Shown here: one piece after another, positions 1-7,723 of the stretch
Layout: every line of letters starts with the position of its first letter
Numbering within the stretch: position 1 is the stretch's first letter
Assembly: GCA_900550445.1 (NCBI GenBank)
Contig: URSF01000016.1
Coordinates: forward strand, 1 to 48,764
Source of the DNA: an uncultured Rhodospirillaceae bacterium
Lineage (GTDB): Bacteria > Pseudomonadota > Alphaproteobacteria > CAAGCB01 > CAG-977
Reading direction: 5' to 3'
DNA length: 48,764 bases
Notes under the pieces: generated by a model
Told to the model about the DNA's origin: nothing
The model's input: only the letters and a program-made list of their open reading frames with translations
Database searches by the model: none
Made by a program: the position numbers and the translations under genes

Positions 1-333
1 GAACCGCAAACAGCGGAAGTCACTGAACCGCCCGTGCCCGAACAATCAACGGTAACGGCCCCTGAACCGCAAACAGCGGAAGTCGCTGAACCGCCCGTGC
101 CCGAGCAGTCAACGGTAACGGCTCCTGAACCGCAAACAGCGGAAGTCACTGAACCGCCCGTGCCCGAACAATCAACGGTAACGGCCCCTGAACCGCAAAC
201 AGCGGAAGTCGCTGAACCGCCCGTGCCCGAGCAGTCAACGGTAACGGCTCCTGAACCGCAAACAGCGGAAGTCACTGAACCGCCCGTGCCCGAACAATCA
301 ACGGTAATGGCCCCTGAACCGCAAACAGCGGAA
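1..333 (+). repeat. 63-bp tandem coding repeat with 126-bp higher-order period
   Basis: Five tandem 63-bp units start at 1, 64, 127, 190 and 253, followed by an 18-base partial unit at 316. Units alternate between two forms. Type A has gtcact, gaacaatca and ggcccct; type B has gtcgct, gagcagtca and ggctcct. The order is A-B-A-B-A. Apart from one Thr/Ala change the A/B differences are synonymous. The fifth unit has a single ACG-to-ATG change (Thr to Met). The array probably continues to the left of the window. Confidence 0.97.
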
Positions 334-1800
334 AATATTCAGACACAGGATCAGCCGACTGCCGTGGCAGATCTGATCGGCGGCAAAGAATATTCCACTT
401 TCGGCGACAGAAATATGCTGGTTCAGTCTCCCGACGGATCCAACTCGATTTTATTCGGGGACGGAACTCAAAAAGTAACCTATCAGTTTTCTGAAGGAAA
501 AATCAGTATTTCCGCGCAGGGCTTTTCAACCACTTCGTTAACGGAACAAGACGCGGCGACTTACAACGAGCTGTTAAATCAGGCGCAGACGAACGGATCC
601 GCGCACCCGTCATTTGACGCTCAGCAGGCTTTCCATAAAATCAAGATTGCCGAAGCGATCAAAGCGCAGTACGCGGCTAACCCGACGCCGGAATTGGAAC
701 AACAGTTTGAAGCTTTATCCATGACACATCGTTTGGGTATGGATCGTCTGGATTTAGGAAAAATCACTGACAACCCTGCAGAACTAAATGTCATACCTGA
801 CAGCACCATACAGGCTTCCGCTGCTGAATATCTGCAGCAAAACAATGACCGGGAATCCTTTACGGCAACGGCCGTCAACACACCGGCACAGGATCAAACA
901 ACGGTTTCCATCAATAACTTCAACTTACGCGACAGATCGGTCAGCGGCACGTTGCATCATGACAACGGGACGGAAACATTCGTCAACGCCAACAATTCCG
1001 CTGCGGAAATTTCACACAAAGACGGAGATTCTTTCCATAACGTAAGCGTCGGTAAAGACGGCAGCGTCGGATTACACGGCAGAATTGCCCGTGATATTGA
1101 TCCGACCAAAGACGGCGTTACCATGAATGACATGACATACAATACGGAAAAAATGACCGGCAGCGTCACTTTGACAGACAACCAAAGCGGCGACAACGTG
1201 GTTATCAGTCACGGAACTTCACAGGATCAGATCGGACTGTATAATAATATTGGCAGCAAGAACATTAAACTTTCCCATGATTCTCAGGGGTTCAATGTCA
1301 AAGGTCATGCTTTCAAAACCGAAATTGGCGATACGGAAGTAACTAATGCCAACTTCAACTTACGCGACAGATCGGTCAGCGGCACGTTGCATCATGACAA
1401 CGGGACGGAAACATTCGTCAACGCCAACAATTCCGCTGCGGAAATTTCACACAAAGACGGAGATTCTTTCCATAACGTAAGCGTCGGTAAAGACGGCAGC
1501 GTCGGATTACACGGCAGAATTGCCCGTGCGGCTGATCCGACCAAAGACGGCGTTACTATGACAGATTTTACTTATGATACGCATAAAGGATCTGTCGGCG
1601 CTGTTATTACGGATAATGATAGCGGCCGGGAGGTTTCCATTTCGCGCAATAAAGAAGGTGTAGAAATCAGTTCAGGCGATGGTATCAAAACCAATGTGTC
1701 CGTAACGCTTGGCAAAGACGGTATTAACATTCAAGGCAAGAACGGCCGGAAAGTTAATGTCGGGAAAGTCATCGGTTTTATCAAAGGATTAACCCGTTGA
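1..1800 (+). CDS. Repeat-rich protein of unknown function (5' end outside window)
   Basis: The reading frame is open from base 1, so the true start lies to the left; the first in-frame GTG (34) sits inside a repeat and is not a credible start. The visible N-terminal part is five copies of a 21-residue Pro/Glu/Thr-rich repeat containing TAPEPQTAEV, probably an extended low-complexity stalk. It is followed by a non-repetitive polar region and then two copies of a domain of about 69 residues (near residues 306-374 and 451-519 counted from base 1) beginning NFNLRDRSVSGTLHHDNG. The C-terminal half is rich in Gly, Asp, Asn and Ser with alternating hydrophobics, suggesting beta-structure. No signal peptide can be judged because the start is missing. 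I do not recognise a family. Two hairpin terminators follow. A surface or secreted protein is possible but is only an inference from composition and repeats. Confidence 0.8.
   Translation, partial: EPQTAEVTEPPVPEQSTVTAPEPQTAEVAEPPVPEQSTVTAPEPQTAEVTEPPVPEQSTVTAPEPQTAEVAEPPVPEQSTVTAPEPQTAEVTEPPVPEQSTVMAPEPQTAENIQTQDQPTAVADLIGGKEYSTFGDRNMLVQSPDGSNSILFGDGTQKVTYQFSEGKISISAQGFSTTSLTEQDAATYNELLNQAQTNGSAHPSFDAQQAFHKIKIAEAIKAQYAANPTPELEQQFEALSMTHRLGMDRLDLGKITDNPAELNVIPDSTIQASAAEYLQQNNDRESFTATAVNTPAQDQTTVSINNFNLRDRSVSGTLHHDNGTETFVNANNSAAEISHKDGDSFHNVSVGKDGSVGLHGRIARDIDPTKDGVTMNDMTYNTEKMTGSVTLTDNQSGDNVVISHGTSQDQIGLYNNIGSKNIKLSHDSQGFNVKGHAFKTEIGDTEVTNANFNLRDRSVSGTLHHDNGTETFVNANNSAAEISHKDGDSFHNVSVGKDGSVGLHGRIARAADPTKDGVTMTDFTYDTHKGSVGAVITDNDSGREVSISRNKEGVEISSGDGIKTNVSVTLGKDGINIQGKNGRKVNVGKVIGFIKGLTR
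916..1122 (+). repeat. Intragenic direct repeat, copy 1
   Basis: This copy matches the segment 435 bases downstream. Bases 916-1093 are identical to 1351-1528 (178 bases without a mismatch); a five-base patch differs and identity resumes over GATCCGACCAAAGACGGCG. It encodes the NFNLRDRSVSGT domain of the repeat-rich protein. Confidence 0.95.
1351..1557 (+). repeat. Intragenic direct repeat, copy 2
   Basis: Second copy of the segment at 916, offset by exactly 435 bases (145 codons), so frame is kept. Synonymous positions are also identical over 178 bases, which points to recent duplication or gene conversion rather than selection on the protein alone. Confidence 0.95.
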
Positions 1801-1801
1801 T

Positions 1802-1824
1802 AAAAAACGGCGGGCGTTTTTCCT
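1802..1824 (+). terminator. Rho-independent terminator just after the repeat protein
   Basis: Stem AAAAACG (1803-1809), five-base loop GCGGG and CGTTTTT (1815-1821), starting 2 bases after the stop codon. The T-rich arm serves as the U-tract. The stem is AT-rich, so it is moderate in strength. Confidence 0.6.
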
Positions 1825-1910
1825 TTCGATCGTCACAAAGAGAAAAGAGCCTGAACGTTATTTCAACCGAAAAATCGTTTTGTGGAAAACTCTAATTCCA
1901 AAAATAAAAG

Positions 1911-1937
1911 AGCCTGTAAAAAAAACAGGCTTTTTTT
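1911..1937 (+). terminator. Rho-independent terminator
   Basis: Perfect 7-bp stem AGCCTGT (1911-1917) with ACAGGCT (1925-1931), a 7-A loop, then a run of T to 1937. This is a second, stronger terminator between the repeat protein and the STAS gene. Bases 1825-1910 between the two hairpins hold no gene I can see. Confidence 0.85.
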
Positions 1938-1963
1938 ATTCGGCGGATTAATGTAGACAAGAG

Positions 1964-1992
1964 TTGAAATAAGAATAAAAGCGCACTAACTT
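1964..1992 (+). promoter_or_regulatory. Candidate promoter for the STAS/SpoIIE pair
   Basis: TTGAAA (1964-1969), a 17-base spacer and TAACTT (1987-1992). The downstream gene has AAAGGA (2006-2011) before ATG 2020. A perfect small dyad, TTAAC-GGA-GTTAA (1992-2004), overlaps the presumed -10 end and start site and could be an operator. Based only on consensus and position. Confidence 0.4.
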
Positions 1993-2019
1993 TAACGGAG
2001 TTAACAAAGGAAACAAAAG

Positions 2020-2319
2020 ATGAATATCATCAGACGGGTTGAAAACGACGCTCTCGTTCTTGAATTATCGGGAAAACTCTACACTCCGACGGCTTCTTTG
2101 CTGCAAAAGGAAATTTTGACCTCTTTAAAAGAAACAAAAAATATCGTATTGGATTTCCGCAATGTCGAATTTCTGGCGTCTTCGGGGCTGATGGCTTTAC
2201 TGACGGCGCAAAAAGCGGTTTCTCAGGCCGAAGGAAAAATGGTGATCAAGAATGTCAATTATTCCGTAATGAACGTTTTGACAATTACTGGTTTTGCCTC
2301 TTTTCTGACAATTGAGTAA
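2020..2319 (+). CDS. STAS-domain anti-sigma factor antagonist (SpoIIAA/RsbV-like)
   Basis: A 99-residue single STAS domain, the usual size of anti-anti-sigma factors. The segment near residues 44-60 (DFRNVEFLASSGLMALL) matches the conserved loop-helix carrying the regulatory serine, which partner kinases phosphorylate and PP2C phosphatases dephosphorylate. In this family the unphosphorylated form binds an anti-sigma kinase and releases its target. The next gene starts 2 bases after this stop and encodes both a SpoIIE-type phosphatase and an anti-sigma-like kinase domain, so the pair almost certainly works as one switch. AAAGGA precedes ATG 2020. No sigma factor gene is adjacent, so the output is not visible here; it may not be transcription, since STAS switches also control motility or secretion in other bacteria. 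Confidence 0.9.
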   Translation: MNIIRRVENDALVLELSGKLYTPTASLLQKEILTSLKETKNIVLDFRNVEFLASSGLMALLTAQKAVSQAEGKMVIKNVNYSVMNVLTITGFASFLTIE

Positions 2320-2321
2320 GA

Positions 2322-4568
2322 ATGAAAAAAAAGCTTCAAAAATGGTTGCTGCTGTTTTTTTTAATTTCTTTTTGCGCGACGTCCGCTTTGACGTATGTTG
2401 CCCAAACGAAATTAGCGGAACGAACGGCCGTTTTGACGATCAGAGCCAGAATCAATTACCTGCGTTATCAGATTGACGAACACGAAAAAAGCGTTGAGTC
2501 TTTATCAAAAAAAATCAAACAAATCCTGAAAGAAAAAGCCACTAATCTGATTGTTAATTTAAAAAGCAATCCCGGTCTGGCTCAAGACGCCGCTTTTTTA
2601 AACACCTGGAGAAAGAACAACGAACTGGCGGATCTGCAAATTATCTCTCCGGATCCTTCAGAATCTTTTCTTTTTTCGGAAACGCCCTCAAATTTGCCGC
2701 GGCAGGATTATACTCATTTGTTTTCACAGGGGCCTTTATTCCTGACAGAAGAACCCTGCGACAATAAAAACGGCCGGGAATTAAACGCTTTTGCAAAATG
2801 GGGGCCGGATAACCGTTTTGTCCGAATTTCTTTTTCCTGTAAAAAATACGAAACTTTTATGGAAGACCTTTCAATTGAAAAGCTTTCCGAAAATATACAG
2901 CTGGATAACTACGGTTCCGGATCAATGGTTATTGCCCGCAACGGCAAATTAATCAGCGACAGCAATATGGGGTTAACAAAACAGGATATACGTGATACCG
3001 GCATTTTATACAAAATATACAAAGATGATGAATTCCACCGTATATGGAATAAAAAAAGCGGCATATTCCACGCGAAAGTAAACGGGGAAAAGACTTTTTT
3101 CTATTATCAGCCCTACAGAAACTACATGTTTTTGGGAATTTATTTTGAAAAAGACCTTTACAGAAACAGAAATAAAGTTCTGTTGTTTAACATTACGTTT
3201 CTTTTGGTTTTATTTTTGATTGTCTATCTGCTGATGGCTGCCGTTCTGGACCGAATGGTTATTTCGGGGATCAAAAAAATAAACGCTTCCCTGAAAAAAA
3301 TCACACAGGGAAATCTGAACGAAAAAGTCAATGTAACGACAAATGACGAATTTATTTCTTTGTCGGACAGCATTAACTCGATGGTTGCCGGATTGCAAAA
3401 AGCCCATCAGGACTCTTTGCTTCGGATTAACAATGAACTTCGCCTGGCTTATCAAATTCAGACATCGCAACAGCCGGCGGCTTTTCCGGCTTTTCCTGAT
3501 CAAAACAAAATAGATTTATTCGCTCTGTCCCGCCCCGCTAAAGAAGTCAGCGGAGATTTTTATGACTTTTTTCTGCTGGACAACGATCCGTCCCGTCTGG
3601 TTTTTACCATTGCCGACGTTTCGGGAAAAGGAATCCCCGCCGCTCTGTTTGTCATGACAACCAGAGCTTTGTTAAAAAATCTGGCAAACATGGGGTATTC
3701 TCCCGCCGAAATATTCACCCGCATTAATCGCCAACTACACGAAGACAATAAAATCAATATGTTTGTAACGGCTTTTATGGGGATTTTAAATCTTGATGAC
3801 GGAAAATTGACTTATGTCAATGCGGGACACATGCCGCCATACCTGTGCCGTCAAAACGGGTTATTCCAACAGTTGGATATTTCTCCGGAATTTGTTTTGG
3901 GCGCTATTGATCATGATTATCGGCAGCATGAAATTCAGCTGAATTACAACGACACTTTATTTTTGTATACAGACGGAATTACCGAAGCCGAAAATCCTGA
4001 TTATACCCTGTTTTCACAGGACAGATTGAAAAAAGCGCTTAATACAAATCCGGCCGGTAATGTCAGAGATATCGTTTTAAACGTCAAAACCGCCGTCAGA
4101 GAATTTGAAGACGGCTGCGAACAGTCCGACGATTTTACGATGCTGGCCTTGCGTTATCTGAAAAACCGCCTGTATATTCCGGCCAAAATGGATCGGATTG
4201 ACGACGCGCTGAATTTTATTGATTCCATGTTGTCAGATACGCGATCGCCTTACGGTGCCAACATTATTGTCGCTGTTGAAGAAATTTTCAGCAACATCGC
4301 CAAATATGCCTACCCCGGCCGCAAAGAAGGAGGATTTGTCGATATTGCCTGCGCAATCGGCGGAAATCCCACTTTTATCACAATCACCTTTACCGATTCG
4401 GGTATTCCTTTTAATCCGCTGGATCGTCCCGATCCCGATATTACCATTCCGCTGATGCAGCGCGAACCGGGAAAAATGGGGCTGTTCATGGTTAAACAGA
4501 TGATGGATTCCGTTACATACGCCTATCAAAACGGACAGAATATCCTGACAATCCGAAAACAACTGTAA
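2322..4568 (+). CDS. Membrane SpoIIE-type phosphatase with HAMP and C-terminal HATPase (RsbW-like) domain
   Basis: 748 residues. Order of parts: N-terminal membrane segment (about 7-28), a periplasmic sensor region (about 30-285) with no clear family match, a second membrane segment (about 286-311), HAMP linker (about 312-370), PP2C/SpoIIE domain (about 400-610) and a GHKL ATPase domain (about 620-745). PP2C metal motifs are visible: SGDFYDFF near 409, DVSGKGIPAALF, NAGHMPPYL, LYTDGITEAENP and SDDFTMLALR. The ATPase shows an N-box (VEEIFSNIAKYAY, near 651), DSGIPF near 691 and GKMGLFMVKQMMD near 716. One polypeptide thus carries both activities that set STAS phosphorylation: the phosphatase activates the partner and the kinase-like domain should phosphorylate or bind it. 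The preceding STAS gene is the obvious substrate. The signal sensed outside the membrane is unknown. Confidence 0.9.
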   Translation: MKKKLQKWLLLFFLISFCATSALTYVAQTKLAERTAVLTIRARINYLRYQIDEHEKSVESLSKKIKQILKEKATNLIVNLKSNPGLAQDAAFLNTWRKNNELADLQIISPDPSESFLFSETPSNLPRQDYTHLFSQGPLFLTEEPCDNKNGRELNAFAKWGPDNRFVRISFSCKKYETFMEDLSIEKLSENIQLDNYGSGSMVIARNGKLISDSNMGLTKQDIRDTGILYKIYKDDEFHRIWNKKSGIFHAKVNGEKTFFYYQPYRNYMFLGIYFEKDLYRNRNKVLLFNITFLLVLFLIVYLLMAAVLDRMVISGIKKINASLKKITQGNLNEKVNVTTNDEFISLSDSINSMVAGLQKAHQDSLLRINNELRLAYQIQTSQQPAAFPAFPDQNKIDLFALSRPAKEVSGDFYDFFLLDNDPSRLVFTIADVSGKGIPAALFVMTTRALLKNLANMGYSPAEIFTRINRQLHEDNKINMFVTAFMGILNLDDGKLTYVNAGHMPPYLCRQNGLFQQLDISPEFVLGAIDHDYRQHEIQLNYNDTLFLYTDGITEAENPDYTLFSQDRLKKALNTNPAGNVRDIVLNVKTAVREFEDGCEQSDDFTMLALRYLKNRLYIPAKMDRIDDALNFIDSMLSDTRSPYGANIIVAVEEIFSNIAKYAYPGRKEGGFVDIACAIGGNPTFITITFTDSGIPFNPLDRPDPDITIPLMQREPGKMGLFMVKQMMDSVTYAYQNGQNILTIRKQL

Positions 4569-4585
4569 ACGTACTGTTTTCGTTC

Positions 4586-4615
4586 TTGAATTTTTAACCT
4601 TTTTCAGGGTACAAA
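4586..4615 (+). promoter_or_regulatory. Candidate promoter for the helicase run
   Basis: TTGAAT (4586-4591), 18-base spacer, TACAAA (4610-4615) in the 70-base gap before the helicase start. Consensus match only. Confidence 0.35.
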
Positions 4616-4638
4616 AAGAAAGCAATGAAAGCGAAAAC

Positions 4639-6816
4639 ATGACTGAATCTGATTTTAATTTCGGCCGGCTGAATCCCGAACAAAAACAAGCCGTTCAAAC
4701 GACAGAAGGCCCGGTTTTGGTTCTTTCCGGCGCGGGAACGGGAAAAACAACCGTACTGACGGCCAGGTTGGCTTATATTGTGCAGACGGGCAGAGCTCTG
4801 CCGTTTCAGTGCCTGGCCGTAACATTTACAAACAAAGCCGCGGCGGAAATGCAGGAACGCCTGAACGCGATTATCGGAGAAGACAGCCGGTCTTTATGGT
4901 TGGGTACTTTTCACCGCATCGGATTGCGTATTCTGCGCAGCCACCCCGAAAAAGTCGGACTGTCCGCGGGATTTGGCATCTTGGACAGCTCGGATCAGGA
5001 ACGTTTGCTGAAACAGATCATGGCGGATCAGCATATTGATTTAAAAGACAATCCGCCGCAAATGATCCTTAATCAGATTCAACGTTTAAAAGACCAGGGG
5101 TTAACGCCTGAAAAAGCCGATCAGTCGCCCATTCCCGCCGGACCGCTGGTCAAACGCCTGTACGGATTGTATCAGGACCGGCTGCAGGCGATGAACGCCG
5201 CGGATTTTGGCGATCTGCTGCTGTATTGTCTGGAATTGTTCAATCATCACCCCGAAATTTTAAGCGCTTTTCGCAAACAGTTTAAATACATTCTGGTTGA
5301 CGAATATCAAGACACGAACGTCATTCAGTATTTATGGCTGCGCATGCTGGCCTGCGGTCACAATAACATCTGCTGCGTCGGCGACGACGATCAGTCGATT
5401 TATTCCTGGCGCGGGGCTGAAGTCGGCAATATCCTGCGCTTTGAGGAAGATTTCCCGAACGCCGCCCTGATCAGACTGGAAAGCAACTACCGTTCCACGG
5501 CGCATATCTTAGCCGGCGCGTCCGGTCTGATCGCGCATAATAAAAACCGGCTGGGCAAAACACTGCGCCCCGCCCTCGGTCGCGAAGAAATGACCGGAGA
5601 AAAGATCAATGTTTCCGGCGTCTGGAGCGGCGAAGACGAAGCGCGGAAAATCTGCGAACAAATCGAACGAGAACAAAGAAACGGCACGAAACTGTCCGAT
5701 ATAGCGGTTCTGGTGCGCGCCAGTTTTCAAATGCGCGCGATTGAAGACGCTTTGCTGCAGTACGGTATTTCCTACAAGGTCATCGGCGGCATGCGGTTTT
5801 ACGAACGTGAAGAAATCCGCGATGCGACGGCTTATATCCGACTGCTGGTTCAACCGAAAGACGATATGGCTTTTATGCGTATTGTCAACAAACCGCGCCG
5901 CGGCGTCGGCGACACGGCTTTGCAGACAATTCGTCAAAAGGCAAAAGAAAATCACATTTCCATGTACGAAGCCGCAAAACAATTAATTCAGGAAAAGGCT
6001 CTGAAAGGAACCGCCAAGACAGGATTGGAACGTTTCTTTGCCCTGCATGATTCCTGGCGGCAAAAGGCGGAAGAAATCACGCCGGACGAAATGCTGCGCC
6101 AAATGCTGGAAGACAGCGGCTATATGGAAATGCGCCGTACGGAAAAAACGCCGGAAGCCGAAGGACGCATTGAAAACCTGCGCGAACTGATCGGCGAATT
6201 CAAAGGCAATTACGATACATTCGAACAATATCTGGAATACGTCAGTCTGGTGATGGACAACGACAATGCCGCCACGGTTGGCGATCATGTTTCCGTTATG
6301 ACTCTGCATGCGGCCAAAGGACTGGAATTTGATGTTGTTTTCCTGCCCGGCTGGGAAGAAGAAATCTTTCCGAACAAAAAAGCGATGGACGAAGGAAATA
6401 CCGAAGAAGAACGCCGTCTGGCCTATGTCGGCATTACGCGGGCCAAAAAGCGCGTTTATATTACCTTTGCGGGATCGCGCCGGATATTTAACCAATGGCA
6501 AAACAACCTGCCGTCCCGCTTTATCAATGAAATCCCTGCGGAACACGTCGAAATGACCAATCTTTCTTCCGGCGGCGGCTATGATTACGGCTACGGCGGT
6601 TGGAACGGCGGCGCTCAGAGTTATTTTTATAAAAAAGAAAAAAAAGCTTCTTATTTCGGCAATGCGCAAAAACCTGTTTTTCAAATCGGAACAGAGGTTT
6701 ATCATAGCCGGTACGGATACGGAAAAGTCGTCGCGGCAGACCGTGACAACACACAGGTTTTGTTTGAAGACGGCAGTATGAAAAACATCAAGGCAGATTA
6801 TTTGGAAATCGCATAA
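4639..6816 (+). CDS. uvrD: UvrD/PcrA-type superfamily 1A DNA helicase
   Basis: 725 residues, the usual length. It unwinds DNA 3' to 5' in nucleotide-excision and mismatch repair and in clearing replication conflicts. Motifs in order: Q-motif region LNPEQKQAV (10-18), Walker A GAGTGKTT (about 31-38), Walker B DEYQDTN (about 220), motif III DDQSIYSWRGA, motif IV YRST, motif V around TLHAAKGLEFD and motif VI GITRAKKRVYITFA. A Gly/Tyr-rich linker (GGGYDYGYGGWNGG) leads to a small C-terminal Tudor-like module (GTEVYHSRYGYGKVV...DGSMKNIKADYLEI), typical of PcrA-like enzymes that bind RNA polymerase. The ATG at 4639 follows AAAGAAAG; an upstream ATG (4625) opens only a five-codon frame. It overlaps prmA by one base. 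The symbol could equally be pcrA. Confidence 0.95.
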   Translation: MTESDFNFGRLNPEQKQAVQTTEGPVLVLSGAGTGKTTVLTARLAYIVQTGRALPFQCLAVTFTNKAAAEMQERLNAIIGEDSRSLWLGTFHRIGLRILRSHPEKVGLSAGFGILDSSDQERLLKQIMADQHIDLKDNPPQMILNQIQRLKDQGLTPEKADQSPIPAGPLVKRLYGLYQDRLQAMNAADFGDLLLYCLELFNHHPEILSAFRKQFKYILVDEYQDTNVIQYLWLRMLACGHNNICCVGDDDQSIYSWRGAEVGNILRFEEDFPNAALIRLESNYRSTAHILAGASGLIAHNKNRLGKTLRPALGREEMTGEKINVSGVWSGEDEARKICEQIEREQRNGTKLSDIAVLVRASFQMRAIEDALLQYGISYKVIGGMRFYEREEIRDATAYIRLLVQPKDDMAFMRIVNKPRRGVGDTALQTIRQKAKENHISMYEAAKQLIQEKALKGTAKTGLERFFALHDSWRQKAEEITPDEMLRQMLEDSGYMEMRRTEKTPEAEGRIENLRELIGEFKGNYDTFEQYLEYVSLVMDNDNAATVGDHVSVMTLHAAKGLEFDVVFLPGWEEEIFPNKKAMDEGNTEEERRLAYVGITRAKKRVYITFAGSRRIFNQWQNNLPSRFINEIPAEHVEMTNLSSGGGYDYGYGGWNGGAQSYFYKKEKKASYFGNAQKPVFQIGTEVYHSRYGYGKVVAADRDNTQVLFEDGSMKNIKADYLEIA

Positions 6817-7706
6817 TGGACACACAACCCGCAAGCAACTGGCAAATTTCTTTTATTTTAACCCCTGACGCCGTTCCTTTTTTTGAACGCGCGCTGGACG
6901 GGGACGACACGGCTCTGCTGGCTTCGGAAATCGAAACCGGATCGGACAAGGGCAAATGGCGGCTGGACGCCATTTTTCAGGATCGGCCGGACGAATCTTT
7001 GTTAAACGCGTCATTGTCTTTGGCGGCCGCGGCTGCCGGGATTTCTTTGCCGGCCTATCGGCTGACCGAACTGGCGCAAAGAGACTGGCTGAAAGAAAAC
7101 CTGATCAGCTTCGCCCCCGTTTCCGTCGGACGGTATTACATTTACGGTTCGCACATTCAGGATCCGCCGCCGAAAACAAAACTGTCCTTAAAAATCGACG
7201 CGGCTACCGCTTTCGGCTCCGGCGAACATTTCACAACCAAAGGCTGTTTAATGGCCATGGAAGAAATATCTCGCTTCAAACGGCCGAAAAATATTCTGGA
7301 TATGGGCTGCGGTTCGGGGATTTTAGGATTGGCGGCCGCGCTGACTTTCAGAACGAATGTCATGGCGGCGGATATTGATCCGGAATCTGTCCGCGTTACA
7401 AAAGAAAACGCCAAAATCAACCGCCTGTCACGCTATATTACGGCACGGGCCGGCAACGGATACAAACCGATGATTATCCGGTCCAAAGCGCCGTATGACC
7501 TTGTTTTTTCAAACATACTGGCCCGCCCGCTGACTTTGATGGCCAAAGACCTGGCGTCGGTTTTGGCGCCGGACGGACTGGCGGTTTTATCCGGTTTGCT
7601 TTGCAGACAGGAAGCCTGGGTCTTAGACGCCCACCGTCGCGTCGGGCTGCAATTAAAAAAACGTTACCGTCTGGAAGGCTGGAGCACACTGATCGTCGGA
7701 CGATAA
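6816..7706 (+). CDS. prmA: Ribosomal protein L11 methyltransferase
   Basis: 296 residues, matching PrmA (about 293). It trimethylates ribosomal protein L11 using S-adenosylmethionine. The N-terminal third is the substrate-recognition domain. The catalytic part shows the family's TAFGSGEHFTTKGCL (GxGxHxT region), SAM motif I LDMGCGSGILGLAAA, the acidic ribose-binding residue in AADIDPESV and the post-II loop FSNILARPL (NILA motif). The ATG overlaps the last base of the helicase stop codon (TAATG), so translation is coupled. The protein lacks the longer N-terminus of some homologues but is otherwise ordinary. Confidence 0.93.
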   Translation: MDTQPASNWQISFILTPDAVPFFERALDGDDTALLASEIETGSDKGKWRLDAIFQDRPDESLLNASLSLAAAAAGISLPAYRLTELAQRDWLKENLISFAPVSVGRYYIYGSHIQDPPPKTKLSLKIDAATAFGSGEHFTTKGCLMAMEEISRFKRPKNILDMGCGSGILGLAAALTFRTNVMAADIDPESVRVTKENAKINRLSRYITARAGNGYKPMIIRSKAPYDLVFSNILARPLTLMAKDLASVLAPDGLAVLSGLLCRQEAWVLDAHRRVGLQLKKRYRLEGWSTLIVGR

Positions 7707-7723
7707 AATAAGGAAAAAAAGCC

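Noticed and set aside
5509..6834. Long minus-strand open frames across the helicase gene (157 and 283 residues).
   Set aside because: They are antisense shadows of a clear helicase with intact motifs; their products have no recognisable features.
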